Assembly (NCBI GenBank): GCA_025809375.1
Contig: CP099514.1
Span: 930,001-994,000, forward strand
From: Bacillus zhangzhouensis
GTDB taxonomy: Bacteria; Bacillota; Bacilli; Bacillales; Bacillaceae
DNA: 64,000 bases
Reading direction: 5' to 3'
Position numbers and translations under genes: made by a program. The notes under the pieces are model-generated. The model was not told where the DNA came from. It saw nothing but the letters and a program-made list of their open reading frames with translations, and made no database searches. Positions 8,328-19,058 of the stretch are shown here, in pieces (positions within the stretch are counted from its first letter, which is position 1; every line of letters starts with the position of its first letter).

Positions 8328-11300
8328 CAGTACTTGGACGGATGACCAGTGGGAAGCCATCGTTTCAGAAGGACAAGATATCCTTGTTGCGGCGGCGGCA
8401 GGGTCAGGTAAAACAGCTGTTTTGGTTGAACGACTGATTCGAAAAATGACCCGTCCTGAAGATCCAGTTGATGTAGATCGTCTGCTCGTTGTGACTTTCA
8501 CAAATGCATCTGCGGCAGAGATGAAGCATCGGATCACAGAAGCACTTGAAAAAGAATTAGCCAAAAACCCCGGGTCCCTTCATATGAGAAGACAGCTGTC
8601 GCTCATGAATCGTGCCAATATTTCTACCCTGCACTCTTTTTGCTTGCAGGTTCTGCGCACCTTTTACTATGAGATTGACCTTGATCCAGGCTTTCGTTTG
8701 GCTGATCAAACAGAAGGAGAATTATTAGGAGATGAAGTGTTAGATGAACTGTTTGAGGATGAATATAAGGCTGGAAAGCCAGCGTTCTTTGAACTGGTTG
8801 ATCGGTACACTTCTGACCGTCATGATTTAGACTTGCAATGGCTTGTGAAGAGAATTTATGAGTTTTCCAGATCTCACCCTTCACCTGAGCAATGGATGAG
8901 GGCATTCCTTTCTCTTTATGATGTAGATGCTCAAACAAAAGTAGAACAATTACCGTTTTACCCATATATCAAAGAGGATCTTTCTCTTGTTTTTCGAAGT
9001 TGTCTGGAACTGCTCGAACGAGCTCTCACTCTATCAAAAGAACCGGGCGGCCCGGCACCGAGAGCAGAAAATTTTATAGATGATTTAGAGCAAGTTAATG
9101 AATTAATCAGGCACCAAGATGATTTTGAAAAGCTTTACGAGCTTTTGCCAAACATCAATTTTAAAAGGCTCAAAACATGTAAAGGGGACGAATATGACCC
9201 TGTGTTATTAGAAAAAGCTACAGATGCACGCAATCAAGCAAAAAAACAATTAGACAAGCTAAAAGATGAATACTTTATGCGCAGTCCTGCCCAGCATTTG
9301 AAAAGCTTAGCTGAAATGAAGCCGGTGGTCGAAACACTGGTGGAGCTTGTCATCCAATTTGGACAGCGTTTCGAAAGAGCGAAGCAAGAAAAATCAATCG
9401 TGGACTTTTCGGATTTAGAGCATTATTGCTTACGCATTTTAGCGAAGCAGGACAGGGAAGGAAAATGGATCGAAACAGAAGCGGCCAAGTACTATCAACA
9501 GCAGTTTGAAGAAGTGCTCGTTGATGAATACCAGGATACAAACCTTGTACAAGAAACGATTTTAAAACTTGTATCTAAAGGGGAGCATGCTGAAGAGGGC
9601 AACTTGTTTATGGTTGGTGATGTAAAGCAGTCCATTTATCGTTTTAGACTGGCTGAGCCCATGCTCTTTTTAAACAAATATAAACAATTTAAACCAGACG
9701 GCAAAGAAACAGGGAAGAGAATTGATTTAAATAAAAACTTCCGCAGCCGTTCAGATGTGTTAGACAGTACGAACTTTTTGTTCAAACAGCTGATGGGGGA
9801 AACAGTTGGAGAAATTGAATATGATGAACAAGCTGAATTAAAGCTTGGAGCGAGTTATCCAGAAAGCAAAGATACAACGACAGAAATTCTCCTTGTTCAT
9901 TTAGATCAACAGGAAGCAGAAACTGACGAAGAGCGAGAAGAGCTAGAGACTGTACAGCTTGAAGCGAGAGTCATTGCTAAAAAAATAAGGCAATTGGTGG
10001 AGCAGCCATTTCAAGTGTACGATGCAAAACAGCAAATGACCCGTAACTTGCAGTATCGGGACATTGTAATTTTGCTTCGTTCCATGCCGTGGGCCCCGCA
10101 AATGATGGATGAATTGAAGAAGCAGGGAATCCCCGTGTATGCGAATCTTTCCTCCGGTTATTTTGAAGCAACAGAGGTGTCTGTGATTCTTTCTCTGTTA
10201 AAAGTCATCGATAATCCATATCAGGATATCCCGCTTGCAGCTGTATTAAGATCACCAATTGTCCATTTAGACGAAAATGAAATGGCACTAATCCGCACGA
10301 GTGATAAAAAAGGCACTTATTATGAGGCTGTCAAGGCATTTATGAGTATGACTCCTTCAGATCACCCTACATGCAAAAAACTAGAACGGTTTTTCAGGTT
10401 GCTGCGTAAATGGCGTGATTTCTCCATGAATCATTCAGTAGCGGAATTGATTTGGGAAGTATACCGCGATACGCAGTATCTCGATTACGTTGGCGGGATG
10501 CCTGGAGGCAAGCAGAGACAGGCAAATCTCCGTGCTCTTTATGATCGAGCGAAGCAGTATGAAAAAGCTGCCTTTAGAGGGCTGTTCCGTTTTCTTCGCT
10601 TTATCGAAAAAATGCAGGAGCGTGGAGATGATCTTGGTGCGGCAAAAACGTTCAGTGAAACAGAGGACGTTGTTCGCATGATGACGATCCACAGCAGTAA
10701 AGGATTAGAATTTCCAATCGTCTTTACCGCAGGACTCGGCAGGAACTTTAATATGATGGACTTAAACCAGTCTTACTTGCTTGATAAAGAATTAGGCTTT
10801 GGAAGCAAATATATTCATCCAGAGCTGAGAATTAGTTATGCAACATTACCGCTTGTGGCGATGAAAAAAAAGATGAGAAAAGAGCTATTATCTGAAGAGC
10901 TGAGAGTTCTATATGTGGCACTCACAAGGGCTAAGGAAAAATTATTTCTGATCGGTTCTGTCAAAAATCAGGTGAAAGCATTAAGCAAATGGCAAAATGC
11001 TGCAACCGGAGAAGATTGGCTGCTCCCTGATTTTGAACGTTATCAATCGAAAACATACTTAGATTTTATTGGTCCTGCTCTCATCCGTCACCAAGCAATG
11101 TCATCTATTTTAGAAGAAACAGGTGATGTTGTTCTTTCGCATCCATCAGCATTCACAATCTCATTTGCTCAAGCTTCCGATCTTCTCAGAGAAGATATGT
11201 CACTTGAAAAAAAGCAGCAGGACGAGGTGGTCCAAGCATTGATGGAAGGTCTGCCTGTTGAAGGATATGGTGATGCTGATGAGAAAGTAGCAGCGAGACT

Positions 11301-12009
11301 TTCATGGACATACCCATATCTAGCTGCCTCACAAGTCGTCACTAAGCAGTCTGTTTCCGAGATAAAGAGAATGAAAGAAATACAGGATGAGTACAGTGTC
11401 CCTTCTTCACTTCGAAAAGCCCGTGCCACGTTGTATGACCGGCCGGCTTTCATGAAGAAAAAAGCACTCACTGCCGCAGAGCAAGGCACCGCAATGCACA
11501 CAGTCATGCAGCATATTGCGCTTCCTTCTGACAAGCCCTTCGATGAATTCTGTATACATCAGCTGCTCGACTCCTTACAGCAGAGAAACTTGCTAACAAA
11601 TGAACAAGTCCAGTCAATTGATCAAGAAGGAATTGCAGCTTTTTTCTCTACTTCTATTGGTCAAAAGCTGCGGAAAGCGGACTGGGTGAAACGAGAAGTG
11701 TCATTTAGTATGGTGTTACCTGTTAAAGAGGTATACAGCCATATTGATGCAGAAGGGGAGCCTGTCCTTATTCAAGGGATGATTGACTGTTTATTTGAAA
11801 CAGACGGAAAGCTGTATTTACTAGATTATAAAACCGATAGAGTGCAAGGCAGATATACAAGCGGTCTTGAAGCAGCTGTGCCTATATTGAAAAAGCGCTA
11901 TGAAACTCAAATAGCGTTATATGCAAAAGCAGTAGAACGTTTAATAAACAGAACATTAGAGGAGAAAATTCTTTATTTCTTTGACGGGAATTTAGAAATT
12001 TCTTTATAA
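8305..12009 (+). CDS. addA: ATP-dependent helicase/nuclease subunit AddA
   Basis: AddA is the UvrD-type helicase and nuclease subunit of AddAB. The 1234-residue product has Walker [17 protein letters not shown] near residues 30-45, [13 protein letters not shown], Walker [37 protein letters not shown] and [10 protein letters not shown], the set of superfamily 1 helicase motifs. The C-terminal nuclease centre is [21 protein letters not shown]. It overlaps addB by 23 bases and is followed by sbcD after 26 bases, so the end-processing genes form one operon. Confidence 0.97.
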   Translation: MQIPKPNNSTWTDDQWEAIVSEGQDILVAAAAGSGKTAVLVERLIRKMTRPEDPVDVDRLLVVTFTNASAAEMKHRITEALEKELAKNPGSLHMRRQLSLMNRANISTLHSFCLQVLRTFYYEIDLDPGFRLADQTEGELLGDEVLDELFEDEYKAGKPAFFELVDRYTSDRHDLDLQWLVKRIYEFSRSHPSPEQWMRAFLSLYDVDAQTKVEQLPFYPYIKEDLSLVFRSCLELLERALTLSKEPGGPAPRAENFIDDLEQVNELIRHQDDFEKLYELLPNINFKRLKTCKGDEYDPVLLEKATDARNQAKKQLDKLKDEYFMRSPAQHLKSLAEMKPVVETLVELVIQFGQRFERAKQEKSIVDFSDLEHYCLRILAKQDREGKWIETEAAKYYQQQFEEVLVDEYQDTNLVQETILKLVSKGEHAEEGNLFMVGDVKQSIYRFRLAEPMLFLNKYKQFKPDGKETGKRIDLNKNFRSRSDVLDSTNFLFKQLMGETVGEIEYDEQAELKLGASYPESKDTTTEILLVHLDQQEAETDEEREELETVQLEARVIAKKIRQLVEQPFQVYDAKQQMTRNLQYRDIVILLRSMPWAPQMMDELKKQGIPVYANLSSGYFEATEVSVILSLLKVIDNPYQDIPLAAVLRSPIVHLDENEMALIRTSDKKGTYYEAVKAFMSMTPSDHPTCKKLERFFRLLRKWRDFSMNHSVAELIWEVYRDTQYLDYVGGMPGGKQRQANLRALYDRAKQYEKAAFRGLFRFLRFIEKMQERGDDLGAAKTFSETEDVVRMMTIHSSKGLEFPIVFTAGLGRNFNMMDLNQSYLLDKELGFGSKYIHPELRISYATLPLVAMKKKMRKELLSEELRVLYVALTRAKEKLFLIGSVKNQVKALSKWQNAATGEDWLLPDFERYQSKTYLDFIGPALIRHQAMSSILEETGDVVLSHPSAFTISFAQASDLLREDMSLEKKQQDEVVQALMEGLPVEGYGDADEKVAARLSWTYPYLAASQVVTKQSVSEIKRMKEIQDEYSVPSSLRKARATLYDRPAFMKKKALTAAEQGTAMHTVMQHIALPSDKPFDEFCIHQLLDSLQQRNLLTNEQVQSIDQEGIAAFFSTSIGQKLRKADWVKREVSFSMVLPVKEVYSHIDAEGEPVLIQGMIDCLFETDGKLYLLDYKTDRVQGRYTSGLEAAVPILKKRYETQIALYAKAVERLINRTLEEKILYFFDGNLEISL

Positions 12010-12035
12010 ATGCATCGGAATGAGAGGTGAATCAC

Positions 12036-13211
12036 ATGAGGATTCTGCATACGGCGGATTGGCATTTAGGAAAAACCCTTGAAGGCCGAAGCCGGCTTGA
12101 TGAGCAAGCACAGTTTTTAGATGAGCTGTATCAAATCGTAAAAGACGAACACATTGATGTCATTGTCATGGCTGGAGACGCATTTGATACAGTGAATCCG
12201 CCTGCTAGAGCAGAGCAGCTTTTTTATGAAAGTCTATCCGCTTTATCTGAAAAAGGAAAACGTCAGGTAGTGGTCATCTCAGGCAACCATGATAATCCGG
12301 ATCGCCTATCTGCCGCATCTCCTTTAACAAATGATCAGGGGATTCATTTAATTGGATATCCGACAAATGACATCATCCGCGTCGATGTTCCTTCTTCGAG
12401 TGAACGTTTATCCATTGCAGCTCTTGCTTATCCGTCTGAGGCGAGATTAAACGAGGTGCTGGCTGAAACATTTGAAGAGAAGTTGCTTCGTGATCATTAC
12501 AATTTAAAAATACAGCAAGCGTTCCAACATTTAAGCACTCAATTTCAAGCCAATACGGTCAATATCGCAACGAGCCATATTTATGTGGCGGGAGGAAGTC
12601 AAACAGATTCAGAAAGACCGATTGAAGTAGGCGGTGCATATACCGTTGCGGCTGAAAGTCTGCCAGAAGCAGCCTGCTATGTGGCCCTTGGTCATTTGCA
12701 CCGCCCGCAAACCATCAAACGCGCCAAAACGATTGCCCGCTATTCCGGGTCACCTCTTGCTTACAGCTTTTCTGAATCAGGATATGCCAAATCAATCACG
12801 ATTGTAGAGGCAAAACCTAATGAAAAAGCAAGCTGGAAAGAAGTGTTGTTATCAAGCGGAAAACCACTTGTGAAATGGAAGGCAACTAAGGGACTGAGTC
12901 AAGTACAAGAGTGGCTGGATGAAAAACGGGATCATCAGGCATGGATTGATTTAGAGATTCATTTAACAGATCAGCTCTCTATAGAAGAGATCCATCAGCT
13001 CCGAAAGCAGCATAGCGGGTTTGTCCACATTAGACCAAAATTTAAAGAACTGCAGCAAATGGAAGAACCAAAACAAGTCGAAAAGCTCTCGATAGAAGAG
13101 CGGTTCGTGAAATTTTATGAGCGCCAGACAGGCGGCGGTCTTCCTGATGAAAAAACAGTCAAGCTGTTTTTGGAGCTCGCCAATGAAATGCAAGAGGAGG
13201 AAGCGACTTGA
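12036..13211 (+). CDS. sbcD: DNA double-strand break nuclease SbcD (Mre11-type)
   Basis: The product (391 residues from the ATG at 12036, with GAGAGGTG upstream) has the calcineurin-like phosphoesterase metal motifs: HTADWHLGKT at the N-terminus, VMAGDAFDT, VVISGNHDNPDR, and later ATSHIYVAGG and ALGHLHRPQ. It partners with SbcC to cut hairpins and protein-blocked DNA ends. The in-frame GTG at 12027 sits in the ribosome binding site and is rejected. The stop overlaps the sbcC TTG start by 4 bases. Confidence 0.95.
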   Translation: MRILHTADWHLGKTLEGRSRLDEQAQFLDELYQIVKDEHIDVIVMAGDAFDTVNPPARAEQLFYESLSALSEKGKRQVVVISGNHDNPDRLSAASPLTNDQGIHLIGYPTNDIIRVDVPSSSERLSIAALAYPSEARLNEVLAETFEEKLLRDHYNLKIQQAFQHLSTQFQANTVNIATSHIYVAGGSQTDSERPIEVGGAYTVAAESLPEAACYVALGHLHRPQTIKRAKTIARYSGSPLAYSFSESGYAKSITIVEAKPNEKASWKEVLLSSGKPLVKWKATKGLSQVQEWLDEKRDHQAWIDLEIHLTDQLSIEEIHQLRKQHSGFVHIRPKFKELQQMEEPKQVEKLSIEERFVKFYERQTGGGLPDEKTVKLFLELANEMQEEEAT

Positions 13212-16200
13212 AGCCGATAACGCTAACCATTAAAGGACTTCATAGCTTCAGAGAAGAACAAACAATTGACTTTAGCTCATTATGTGATGCAGGTGTGTTT
13301 GGCATTTTTGGACCGACAGGAAGCGGAAAGTCATCCATATTAGACGCGATGACCCTCGCACTCTATGGCAAAGTGGAACGTGCGTTAAATAATACACATG
13401 GTATTTTGAACCAAGCGGAAGAAAAGCTGTCCGTTTCCTTTTCGTTCGCTTTGCAAAAGGAACACCACATTTCTTATAAAGTGGAACGTGCTTTCAAGCG
13501 GGCTGATGAAATGAAAGTCAGAACGACATTATGCCGTCTGATTGAAATTGGTGATACGCAGACAGTTCTTGCAGATAAAGCGAGTGAGGTCAATCGTAAA
13601 ATAGAAGAATTACTCGGGTTAACCATTGATGATTTTACGCGGGCGGTTGTCTTGCCCCAAGGGAAGTTTGCAGAGTTCCTTTCCCTAAAAGGAGCTGATA
13701 GACGACAAATGCTACAGCGTTTGTTTAATCTGGAAAAGTATGGGGATCAGCTCGTCAAACGTTTGCGCGCAAAGGCGCAGAATCAGTATGGACAAAAAAA
13801 TGAACTGCTTGCTGAGCTGAATGGTTTAGGGGAAGCTGGTCCAGAGGCGCTCGCAAAGGCAAAGGAAGCGGCTGAGCAGGCAAAGGCTATTTTTCATGAG
13901 AAAAAACAAGCGCGGGATGAAGCGTTCACTGCTTTTACAAAGGCGCAAACAATTTGGCAGTATCAAAAGGAACAAGAAGCTTATGAGACGGAACTAAACC
14001 ATCTGGATCAACTGGCATCATCTATGGAAGAGAAAAAGGCCAAGCTTCATATCGCTGAGCAGGCAGAGGCATTAAAGCCCTATGCTGATGCATTAACAAA
14101 GGCTGAAAATCAGCTTTCTCAAGCATTAAAAGAAAAGCAGGAAGCTGAAAATCAGCTACTGAATCAACGAACGATCTATGATCAAATGACGCAGAACTAC
14201 GAGCAAGCTAGACAAAAGAAAATAGAGACTGAGCCAGAACTTCTCCAAAAGAAAGAGCAGCTGATGCAGCTAAAGGAAATTGAACGGAAAAAAGAGGCGG
14301 CTCTTCAGGAAAAGACGGGAATCGAACAGCAAAAAAACGATACAGCGCAGCAATTATTACAAAAAAAAGAAGAAGCAGACAATCTCCAATCTTTGTTAGA
14401 GCGTGCACTCGTGAAACAAACACAGCTGAAGCGTGAACTGGAGCAATTACAAGTCTCTGTGAAAGAACGGAAAAGTGTACAGGATGCTTTACGTTTAAGC
14501 GAAAATGTTCAAAGAATACATCAAAGCATACACAAGGAAGAACAAAAGATGGAGGAGCTCAAAAAGCGATCATCACAGACCGCCGCAGCTTATGAAAAGC
14601 TTCAAAAACAGCAAAAAGCCCATCATGAAAAAATAGCCCAATCATTTCAAGCGATAGAACAGCTCTATTTCTATGTATGTGAATTCGAACGGGCTTTTAC
14701 AGAATGGAGTAAAAGAGAACAAAGTCAGAAGCTCGAAAAATTAAAACAGCGTGATGCTGTTAGGGCCGCAGAATTAAGAAAAGAATTAGCGGCAGAGCTT
14801 GTAGATGGTGAGCCATGTCCTGTTTGTGGATCGATTCATCATGATCCAAAGGCATTGGAAAACAATATTCATGAAGAAACAGTGGCACAAATCGATGAAG
14901 TGATTCAACGGATGGACACAGAGCTCAAGCAGGCAGAGGAATATACAAGAGACATATATGCCGCCAAGCAGCTATTGGAAACGCACGCCAATCAATTAGT
15001 AAAACAGTTTGCCTTTTTATCTCAGAAAGCTCCTCATGCAGAAGTTGCTGCAGCAGTAGAAGCAGTGCAAAATCCGGAGTCCTTGCAGTATCTCGTGCAA
15101 GAATGGAAAGGCTTGAAACAAGATATTCAAGAAGTTGAACGTAAAAGAGCTCGTTTAATGGATGAAACATATGATCAAGCAGCAGAGATAAGCAAGATGA
15201 AAGATCAAATGACATTTGAACATCAGCGTATCGAAGAATTAGACGGGCTGATCAAGGAGCTTCAATCTGAGCTCTCAGAGCAAACGTCTCAATTTGAACA
15301 GGCCTTCCCGCACTTTACATTGCATCAAGTACAAGAGATGCAAAAGCAGATCAATGAAAAGGACCAAAAAGCGGAAGGCTATAAAGAGCGTATTGAAAAA
15401 AGTATCTCATTTTTGGAAGAAAAACAGCAGGCAAAAGAACAGCTGCAAACAGTCATATACGATGTGGAGAAGGAACTTGATAAACTAGCGCATCAGCTGG
15501 AAAGTCAGCAGAAGCTCATACATCAATATGAAACAGATTTAGGGCGATATCCATTAAAAGCTGTCTCTATTTCTGAAGAGCTGATCGAGGTTGAACACAC
15601 GCTTGCTCGTCTCAATGAAATGGAACAGCAATCGTACAAGCAATTACAGAGCACACAGGAGCTCTTTAGAGAGGCCCAAAGCCATTTTTCAAGCAGTGAG
15701 CGTCAGCTTCAAGAGGCTGACCGAAGAAAACAAGAAGCAAGAGCAGCATGGGTTAAAGAATCGGAGTCTTCTCCTTTTGATAAGCCTCAAGAGATTGAAA
15801 CTGCTTTTATGAATCAGGCAGTACGTCAATCGGTTAAACAAGAAATTGACGAATTTGAGGATAAAAGAAAGCAATGTGCCGCAAACTTAAAGCGAATTTC
15901 TGAACTGCTGAAAGATGAGTCACTAGATGAACAGCAGTGGACTGACATTCAACTGAGGAAAGAAGCGGCAGAAAAGGCATTGGAAGAAGCAACAGTGATG
16001 AGCGGCTCTGCATATGAACATCTGCGCGTAATGGAAGAAAATCACCAGCGCTTTGCCAGTATTCATGAACGCTTGGCAGAGCTCCAGCAAGAAATTGATC
16101 GGCTTGATAAGCTACAAACCGTGTTTAAAGGAAATACATTTGTTGAGTTCTTAGCAGAAGAACAGCTGGAAAGTGTCAGTCGTGATGCATCTGCCCGTCT

Positions 16201-16603
16201 TGGTATTTTGACAAGACAGAGGTATGCGATTGAGGTTGATTCTGAAGGCGGCTTTGTCATGCGTGATGATGCGAATGGCGGTGTCAGACGTCCAGTGTCC
16301 AGCTTGTCTGGCGGGGAAACCTTCTTGACGTCGTTGGCGCTTGCTCTAGCTCTTTCAGCGCAGATTCAGCTGAGAGGTGAGTTTCCGCTGCAATTCTTTT
16401 TCCTTGATGAAGGTTTTGGTACCCTTGATCAAGACTTGCTTGAAACGGTGATTACCGCATTAGAGAAGTTACAGTCCCAAAACTTAGCTGTTGGTGTCAT
16501 CAGCCATGTGGAAGAGTTGAAAATGCGGCTGCCGAAGAAACTGATTGTCCATCCAGCAGATCCAAGCGGGAAAGGGACAACAGTCTCGATGGAATTCATG
16601 TAA
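13208..16603 (+). CDS. sbcC: SMC-like ATPase SbcC (Rad50-type)
   Basis: This is the ATPase partner of SbcD. The 1131-residue chain has Walker A FGPTGSGKSS (about 34-43), a very long coiled coil on both sides of a zinc hook (GEPCPVCGSIHH, near 535-545), then the ABC signature SSLSGGETFLTSLALALA and Walker B FFFLDEGFGTLD at the C-terminus. The TTG start overlaps the sbcD stop with GAGGAAG upstream, and MKPITLTIKGLHSFREEQ matches the family N-terminus. Confidence 0.96.
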   Translation: MKPITLTIKGLHSFREEQTIDFSSLCDAGVFGIFGPTGSGKSSILDAMTLALYGKVERALNNTHGILNQAEEKLSVSFSFALQKEHHISYKVERAFKRADEMKVRTTLCRLIEIGDTQTVLADKASEVNRKIEELLGLTIDDFTRAVVLPQGKFAEFLSLKGADRRQMLQRLFNLEKYGDQLVKRLRAKAQNQYGQKNELLAELNGLGEAGPEALAKAKEAAEQAKAIFHEKKQARDEAFTAFTKAQTIWQYQKEQEAYETELNHLDQLASSMEEKKAKLHIAEQAEALKPYADALTKAENQLSQALKEKQEAENQLLNQRTIYDQMTQNYEQARQKKIETEPELLQKKEQLMQLKEIERKKEAALQEKTGIEQQKNDTAQQLLQKKEEADNLQSLLERALVKQTQLKRELEQLQVSVKERKSVQDALRLSENVQRIHQSIHKEEQKMEELKKRSSQTAAAYEKLQKQQKAHHEKIAQSFQAIEQLYFYVCEFERAFTEWSKREQSQKLEKLKQRDAVRAAELRKELAAELVDGEPCPVCGSIHHDPKALENNIHEETVAQIDEVIQRMDTELKQAEEYTRDIYAAKQLLETHANQLVKQFAFLSQKAPHAEVAAAVEAVQNPESLQYLVQEWKGLKQDIQEVERKRARLMDETYDQAAEISKMKDQMTFEHQRIEELDGLIKELQSELSEQTSQFEQAFPHFTLHQVQEMQKQINEKDQKAEGYKERIEKSISFLEEKQQAKEQLQTVIYDVEKELDKLAHQLESQQKLIHQYETDLGRYPLKAVSISEELIEVEHTLARLNEMEQQSYKQLQSTQELFREAQSHFSSSERQLQEADRRKQEARAAWVKESESSPFDKPQEIETAFMNQAVRQSVKQEIDEFEDKRKQCAANLKRISELLKDESLDEQQWTDIQLRKEAAEKALEEATVMSGSAYEHLRVMEENHQRFASIHERLAELQQEIDRLDKLQTVFKGNTFVEFLAEEQLESVSRDASARLGILTRQRYAIEVDSEGGFVMRDDANGGVRRPVSSLSGGETFLTSLALALALSAQIQLRGEFPLQFFFLDEGFGTLDQDLLETVITALEKLQSQNLAVGVISHVEELKMRLPKKLIVHPADPSGKGTTVSMEFM

Positions 16604-16622
16604 ATATTGAGGTGATGACAAG

Positions 16623-16922
16623 GTGGCAAAGCAAACAATTGGATTATGTGAGCTGTGCGGAAGACAAGATGTCCTGCTCACAGAACATCACTTAACGCCA
16701 AGAGAAGAAGGCGGGGCTTTTTTACCGACTGCCTTCCTGTGCATCCCTTGTCATAAACAAGTACATGCCCTCTTTACAAACCAGGAGCTTGCCGCACGTT
16801 TGAATACAATTGATGCACTGAGGCAGGATGAAAAGCTTGCTTCGTACATCAAATGGATTCGGAAACAGCCGGCAAGCAAGCTGGTCAAAACAAAAAAATC
16901 GAGACAGCGCAAAAAGAACTAA
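16623..16922 (+). CDS. yisB: HNH-like small protein YisB
   Basis: The 99-residue protein has two CxxC pairs with a histidine pair between them: GLCELCGRQD, TEHHLTPRE, FLCIPCHKQVH. This is the layout of an HNH/zinc-finger nuclease fold. The C-terminus is Lys/Arg-rich (KTKKSRQRKKN). The start is GTG with TGAGGTGA upstream. It ends the addB-addA-sbcD-sbcC operon, as yisB does in B. subtilis, which suggests a DNA-related role, but nuclease activity is inferred from motifs only. Confidence 0.8.
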   Translation: MAKQTIGLCELCGRQDVLLTEHHLTPREEGGAFLPTAFLCIPCHKQVHALFTNQELAARLNTIDALRQDEKLASYIKWIRKQPASKLVKTKKSRQRKKN

Positions 16923-16934
16923 GCATAAAAAAGT

Positions 16935-16965
16935 GCTCCTCTATTTGTAATGGGTGTAGAGGAGC
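16935..16965. terminator. Convergent terminator between yisB and gerPF
   Basis: GCTCCTCTA (16935-16943) pairs perfectly with TAGAGGAGC (16957-16965). A-rich sequence on the left and CTTT on the right let it act for both the repair operon and the gerP operon. Confidence 0.75.
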
Positions 16966-16969
16966 TGCT

Positions 16970-17188
16970 TTATGCATTGCCTACCATATTCTGATCATTT
17001 AAGTCAGGATCCACATAATTGGTGGCGCTAATGCCATTATTTAATATCAAGAAATCTCCCGTATTCCCCGCTCCAGAGCCTAAAGCAGATTTTGACGAAC
17101 TTTTAGGCGACAGGTAGAATGAGTCACCGACGTTTACGACGCCTCCAGAAATAGAGTTAATGTAAATGGGTCCGACAATTGCTGGCAT
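16970..17188 (-). CDS. gerPF: Spore germination/coat permeability protein GerPF
   Basis: The start MPAIVGPIYINSISGGVVNVGDS is chosen because AAAGGATG lies upstream; the ATG 9 bases earlier is in the wrong position for it. The 72-residue protein belongs to the GerPA/GerPF family and ends LNDQNMVGNA. GerP proteins are made late in the mother cell and allow germinants to pass through the coat. It is the last gene of the gerPABCDEF operon. Confidence 0.93.
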   Translation of the reverse strand: MPAIVGPIYINSISGGVVNVGDSFYLSPKSSSKSALGSGAGNTGDFLILNNGISATNYVDPDLNDQNMVGNA

Positions 17189-17210
17189 AATCGACATCCT
17201 TTATGTGAAG

Positions 17211-17642
17211 TCATATCACCATCATATGCGTAGGTAGGTCCATTTGTGAGTTTTGCGGACTTTCATCATTGCTAAACAGCTCCCTAATATGCTTCACTCG
17301 CGCAATGCCATTCATTCTACAAGTAGAGCCGATTTGATAGACTGAGGCCGATGATACCCCATCTACATCAATTGAAGACACTTTAATCACAGGCTTTTCA
17401 TGATAAAATGCCGTTCTAACTGATCGTTCTGGCAGCATCAATGGAATTGGCTCATAATACACTTCAAATTCTTTCTCATCTAAATTTTCTGCTTCATTGC
17501 CATAAAACAAACTAATGGTTCGTTGAACAGCTAATACCTTGACCTTCGGGCATAGCTCCTGAGTATCACCGATTTGAACCACACTCGAAATCCCGACAGA
17601 ATTCACCTTTGAGAACTTCACTTGTGATGTGCGTTTGATCAT
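17211..17642 (-). CDS. gerPE: Spore germination protein GerPE
   Basis: The 143-residue product contains two GerP-type stretches of the form SSVVQIGDT and SASVYQIGST, a motif family shared by the small GerP proteins, which suggests an internal duplication of a beta-hairpin unit. It starts one base inside the gerPD stop codon (TAATG), so it is translationally coupled. It acts in the coat, enabling nutrient access to inner-membrane receptors. Confidence 0.9.
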   Translation of the reverse strand: MIKRTSQVKFSKVNSVGISSVVQIGDTQELCPKVKVLAVQRTISLFYGNEAENLDEKEFEVYYEPIPLMLPERSVRTAFYHEKPVIKVSSIDVDGVSSASVYQIGSTCRMNGIARVKHIRELFSNDESPQNSQMDLPTHMMVI

Positions 17643-17818
17643 TATTCAGGCGCTAGAGGAACAAACGGGCCGATAATCAGAGATTCCGGTGGTGTATCAA
17701 AAATTGAGGATAATTGTACATGATCCGTGTCTCCGATGATAAATAGGGAAGAAGACGATACCCCGACTACTTTAATGCTTCCAGTCTCAATATTGCGGTT
17801 GACAACTGTGAAATTCAT
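17642..17818 (-). CDS. gerPD: Spore germination protein GerPD
   Basis: This 58-codon gene begins MNFTVVNRNIETGSIKVVG and contains SSSSLFIIGDTDHVQLSS, matching the GerPD pattern (a V-x-S-SSSLFIIGDT unit). It is packed between gerPC (ATGA overlap at its start) and gerPE (TAATG overlap at its end), which confirms its frame. It belongs to the coat permeability operon. Confidence 0.92.
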   Translation of the reverse strand: MNFTVVNRNIETGSIKVVGVSSSSLFIIGDTDHVQLSSIFDTPPESLIIGPFVPLAPE

Positions 17819-18429
17819 CCGTTTTCCTCTCCTTTCGTTTCATTTGGAATATGGGCTAAAAAGTGCTCAATCGCCCGCTTTACATCATGCTTTACATATT
17901 CAGCAATCTGCTCTGAACGCTGCAGCGGTGTCATATCTTCCCGGTGTGGCAGCTGTCCTGCATAGTATTTGATCCTGCTGTCAATTTGTTTGCGAATGTC
18001 CTCAATGATATGGTGTTTGTTGCTTTCATCGAGGGATCCTTCATATTGTTGTTCTAGTTCTTCAAGAAGTTCTGGAGCTTCTTCATTTAAAAATGCATCG
18101 ACAAGCTGCCGTGTTTGATTGAAAAATTGACCAGTCATTTCTTGCTGCATCATGCCAATTCCCGGGGTTGTTGTTTGGCCCACTTCAAAGTTTTGAACAC
18201 TGTTTGGATCGGATGGGTTGAGGCCGATATTCAGCGTTCCTTCCAGCCGTTCGATTTTCAGTTGATCAAATTGATAATCGATCCGTTCAATATTCGTTGT
18301 TGGTTTATCTTTGATCATTTGTATTTCCTGCTGAAGCTCGTTAAGCCTTTTTTCAAGCATCATGATTTGTTGTGTTTGTTTTTGAATGATGCCATACACT
18401 TGTGAAGCGTTGCTTTGATAATCATACAT
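17815..18429 (-). CDS. gerPC: Spore germination protein GerPC
   Basis: The 204-residue product starts with a coiled-coil region (about 15-45, QTQQIMMLEKRLNELQQEI), followed by a small beta region with LEGTLNIGLNPSDP and a helical C-terminal half. GerPC is the largest protein of the operon and the only one with coiled-coil features. Its stop overlaps the gerPD start (ATGA). Confidence 0.92.
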   Translation of the reverse strand: MYDYQSNASQVYGIIQKQTQQIMMLEKRLNELQQEIQMIKDKPTTNIERIDYQFDQLKIERLEGTLNIGLNPSDPNSVQNFEVGQTTTPGIGMMQQEMTGQFFNQTRQLVDAFLNEEAPELLEELEQQYEGSLDESNKHHIIEDIRKQIDSRIKYYAGQLPHREDMTPLQRSEQIAEYVKHDVKRAIEHFLAHIPNETKGEENG

Positions 18430-18460
18430 TTACACACACCTCCGGGGATTGCAGATGAAC

Positions 18461-18694
18461 TTAAGATGTTGGTGACTGAAGCGGTACAAAAGGTGCTGTG
18501 CTTGCGCCTTCAGATTCTTCAATTCCTTGTGTACCTACTGCGGCAGGCGCTGCTTCTACGTAACTTCCCGTGTTATACAGGTTGGAAAGGGCTTTGATGG
18601 ATCCAGCACTCCCAATTTGCAGAACAGAGGAGTTACTCACAGACTCCACACGTAAATAATTAATTTGTATCGCTTGATTAATATAGAAGTTCAA
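18461..18694 (-). CDS. gerPB: Spore germination protein GerPB
   Basis: The 77-residue protein begins MNFYINQAIQINYLRVESVS and has the GerP unit SNSSVLQIGSAGSIKAL followed by a low-complexity Ala/Ser/Pro tail. It lies between gerPA (14-base gap) and gerPC (31-base gap) in the same orientation. GerPB function is shared with the rest of the operon: coat permeability to germinants. Confidence 0.9.
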   Translation of the reverse strand: MNFYINQAIQINYLRVESVSNSSVLQIGSAGSIKALSNLYNTGSYVEAAPAAVGTQGIEESEGASTAPFVPLQSPTS

Positions 18695-18708
18695 CGGATC
18701 CTCACTCC

Positions 18709-18930
18709 TTACAAGTTACCAACAAGCGGTTGATCTATGCCATCACTGTCGTACGTATTTGTCACACTTTTGTAGTTGCTAATTTGCAATTGATCACCTG
18801 TATTAAAACTACCTGCGCCAGCAAACGTTTTAACCTGACTATTTGGAGAAATGGTGATACAGTCTCCAACATGAACGACTCCGCTCGTTCCGACGGCAAT
18901 TACTTTAAAGGCTCCCACAATAGCCGGCAT
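18709..18930 (-). CDS. gerPA: Spore germination protein GerPA
   Basis: The start [17 protein letters not shown] is preferred over an in-frame ATG 12 bases upstream because AAAGGATG is then correctly spaced. The 73-residue product has the GerPA/PF pattern SGVVHVGDC, a central [11 protein letters not shown] and ends [10 protein letters not shown]. It is the first gene of the operon and close in sequence to GerPF, the last gene, indicating duplication. Confidence 0.93.
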   Translation of the reverse strand: MPAIVGAFKVIAVGTSGVVHVGDCITISPNSQVKTFAGAGSFNTGDQLQISNYKSVTNTYDSDGIDQPLVGNL

Positions 18931-18983
18931 AGCGGTGCACATCCTTTATAAAATTTGGGCACTTTGTTTTGGGCGTTTCACCA

Positions 18984-18992
18984 TAGCTTATG
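18984..18992 (-). promoter_or_regulatory. Sigma-K-type -10 element for gerP
   Basis: On the minus strand CATAAGCTA matches the sigma-K -10 consensus CATAnnnTA and has a candidate AC-type -35 about 16 bases upstream. It is about 55 bases before gerPA. The gerP operon is known to be sigma-K dependent in B. subtilis. Confidence 0.65.
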
Positions 18993-19058
18993 ATGGGACT
19001 TTTAATGTGTGATTGTCTGTTGAAAGCTTTTCATGAGAGGAATTATTAGATGTATAGC

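Noticed and set aside
11169-11534. Long reverse open frame inside addA
   Set aside because: It is antisense to a well-conserved part of AddA with no ribosome site; the same holds for the other reverse frames inside addB, sbcC, crtN and arg genes.
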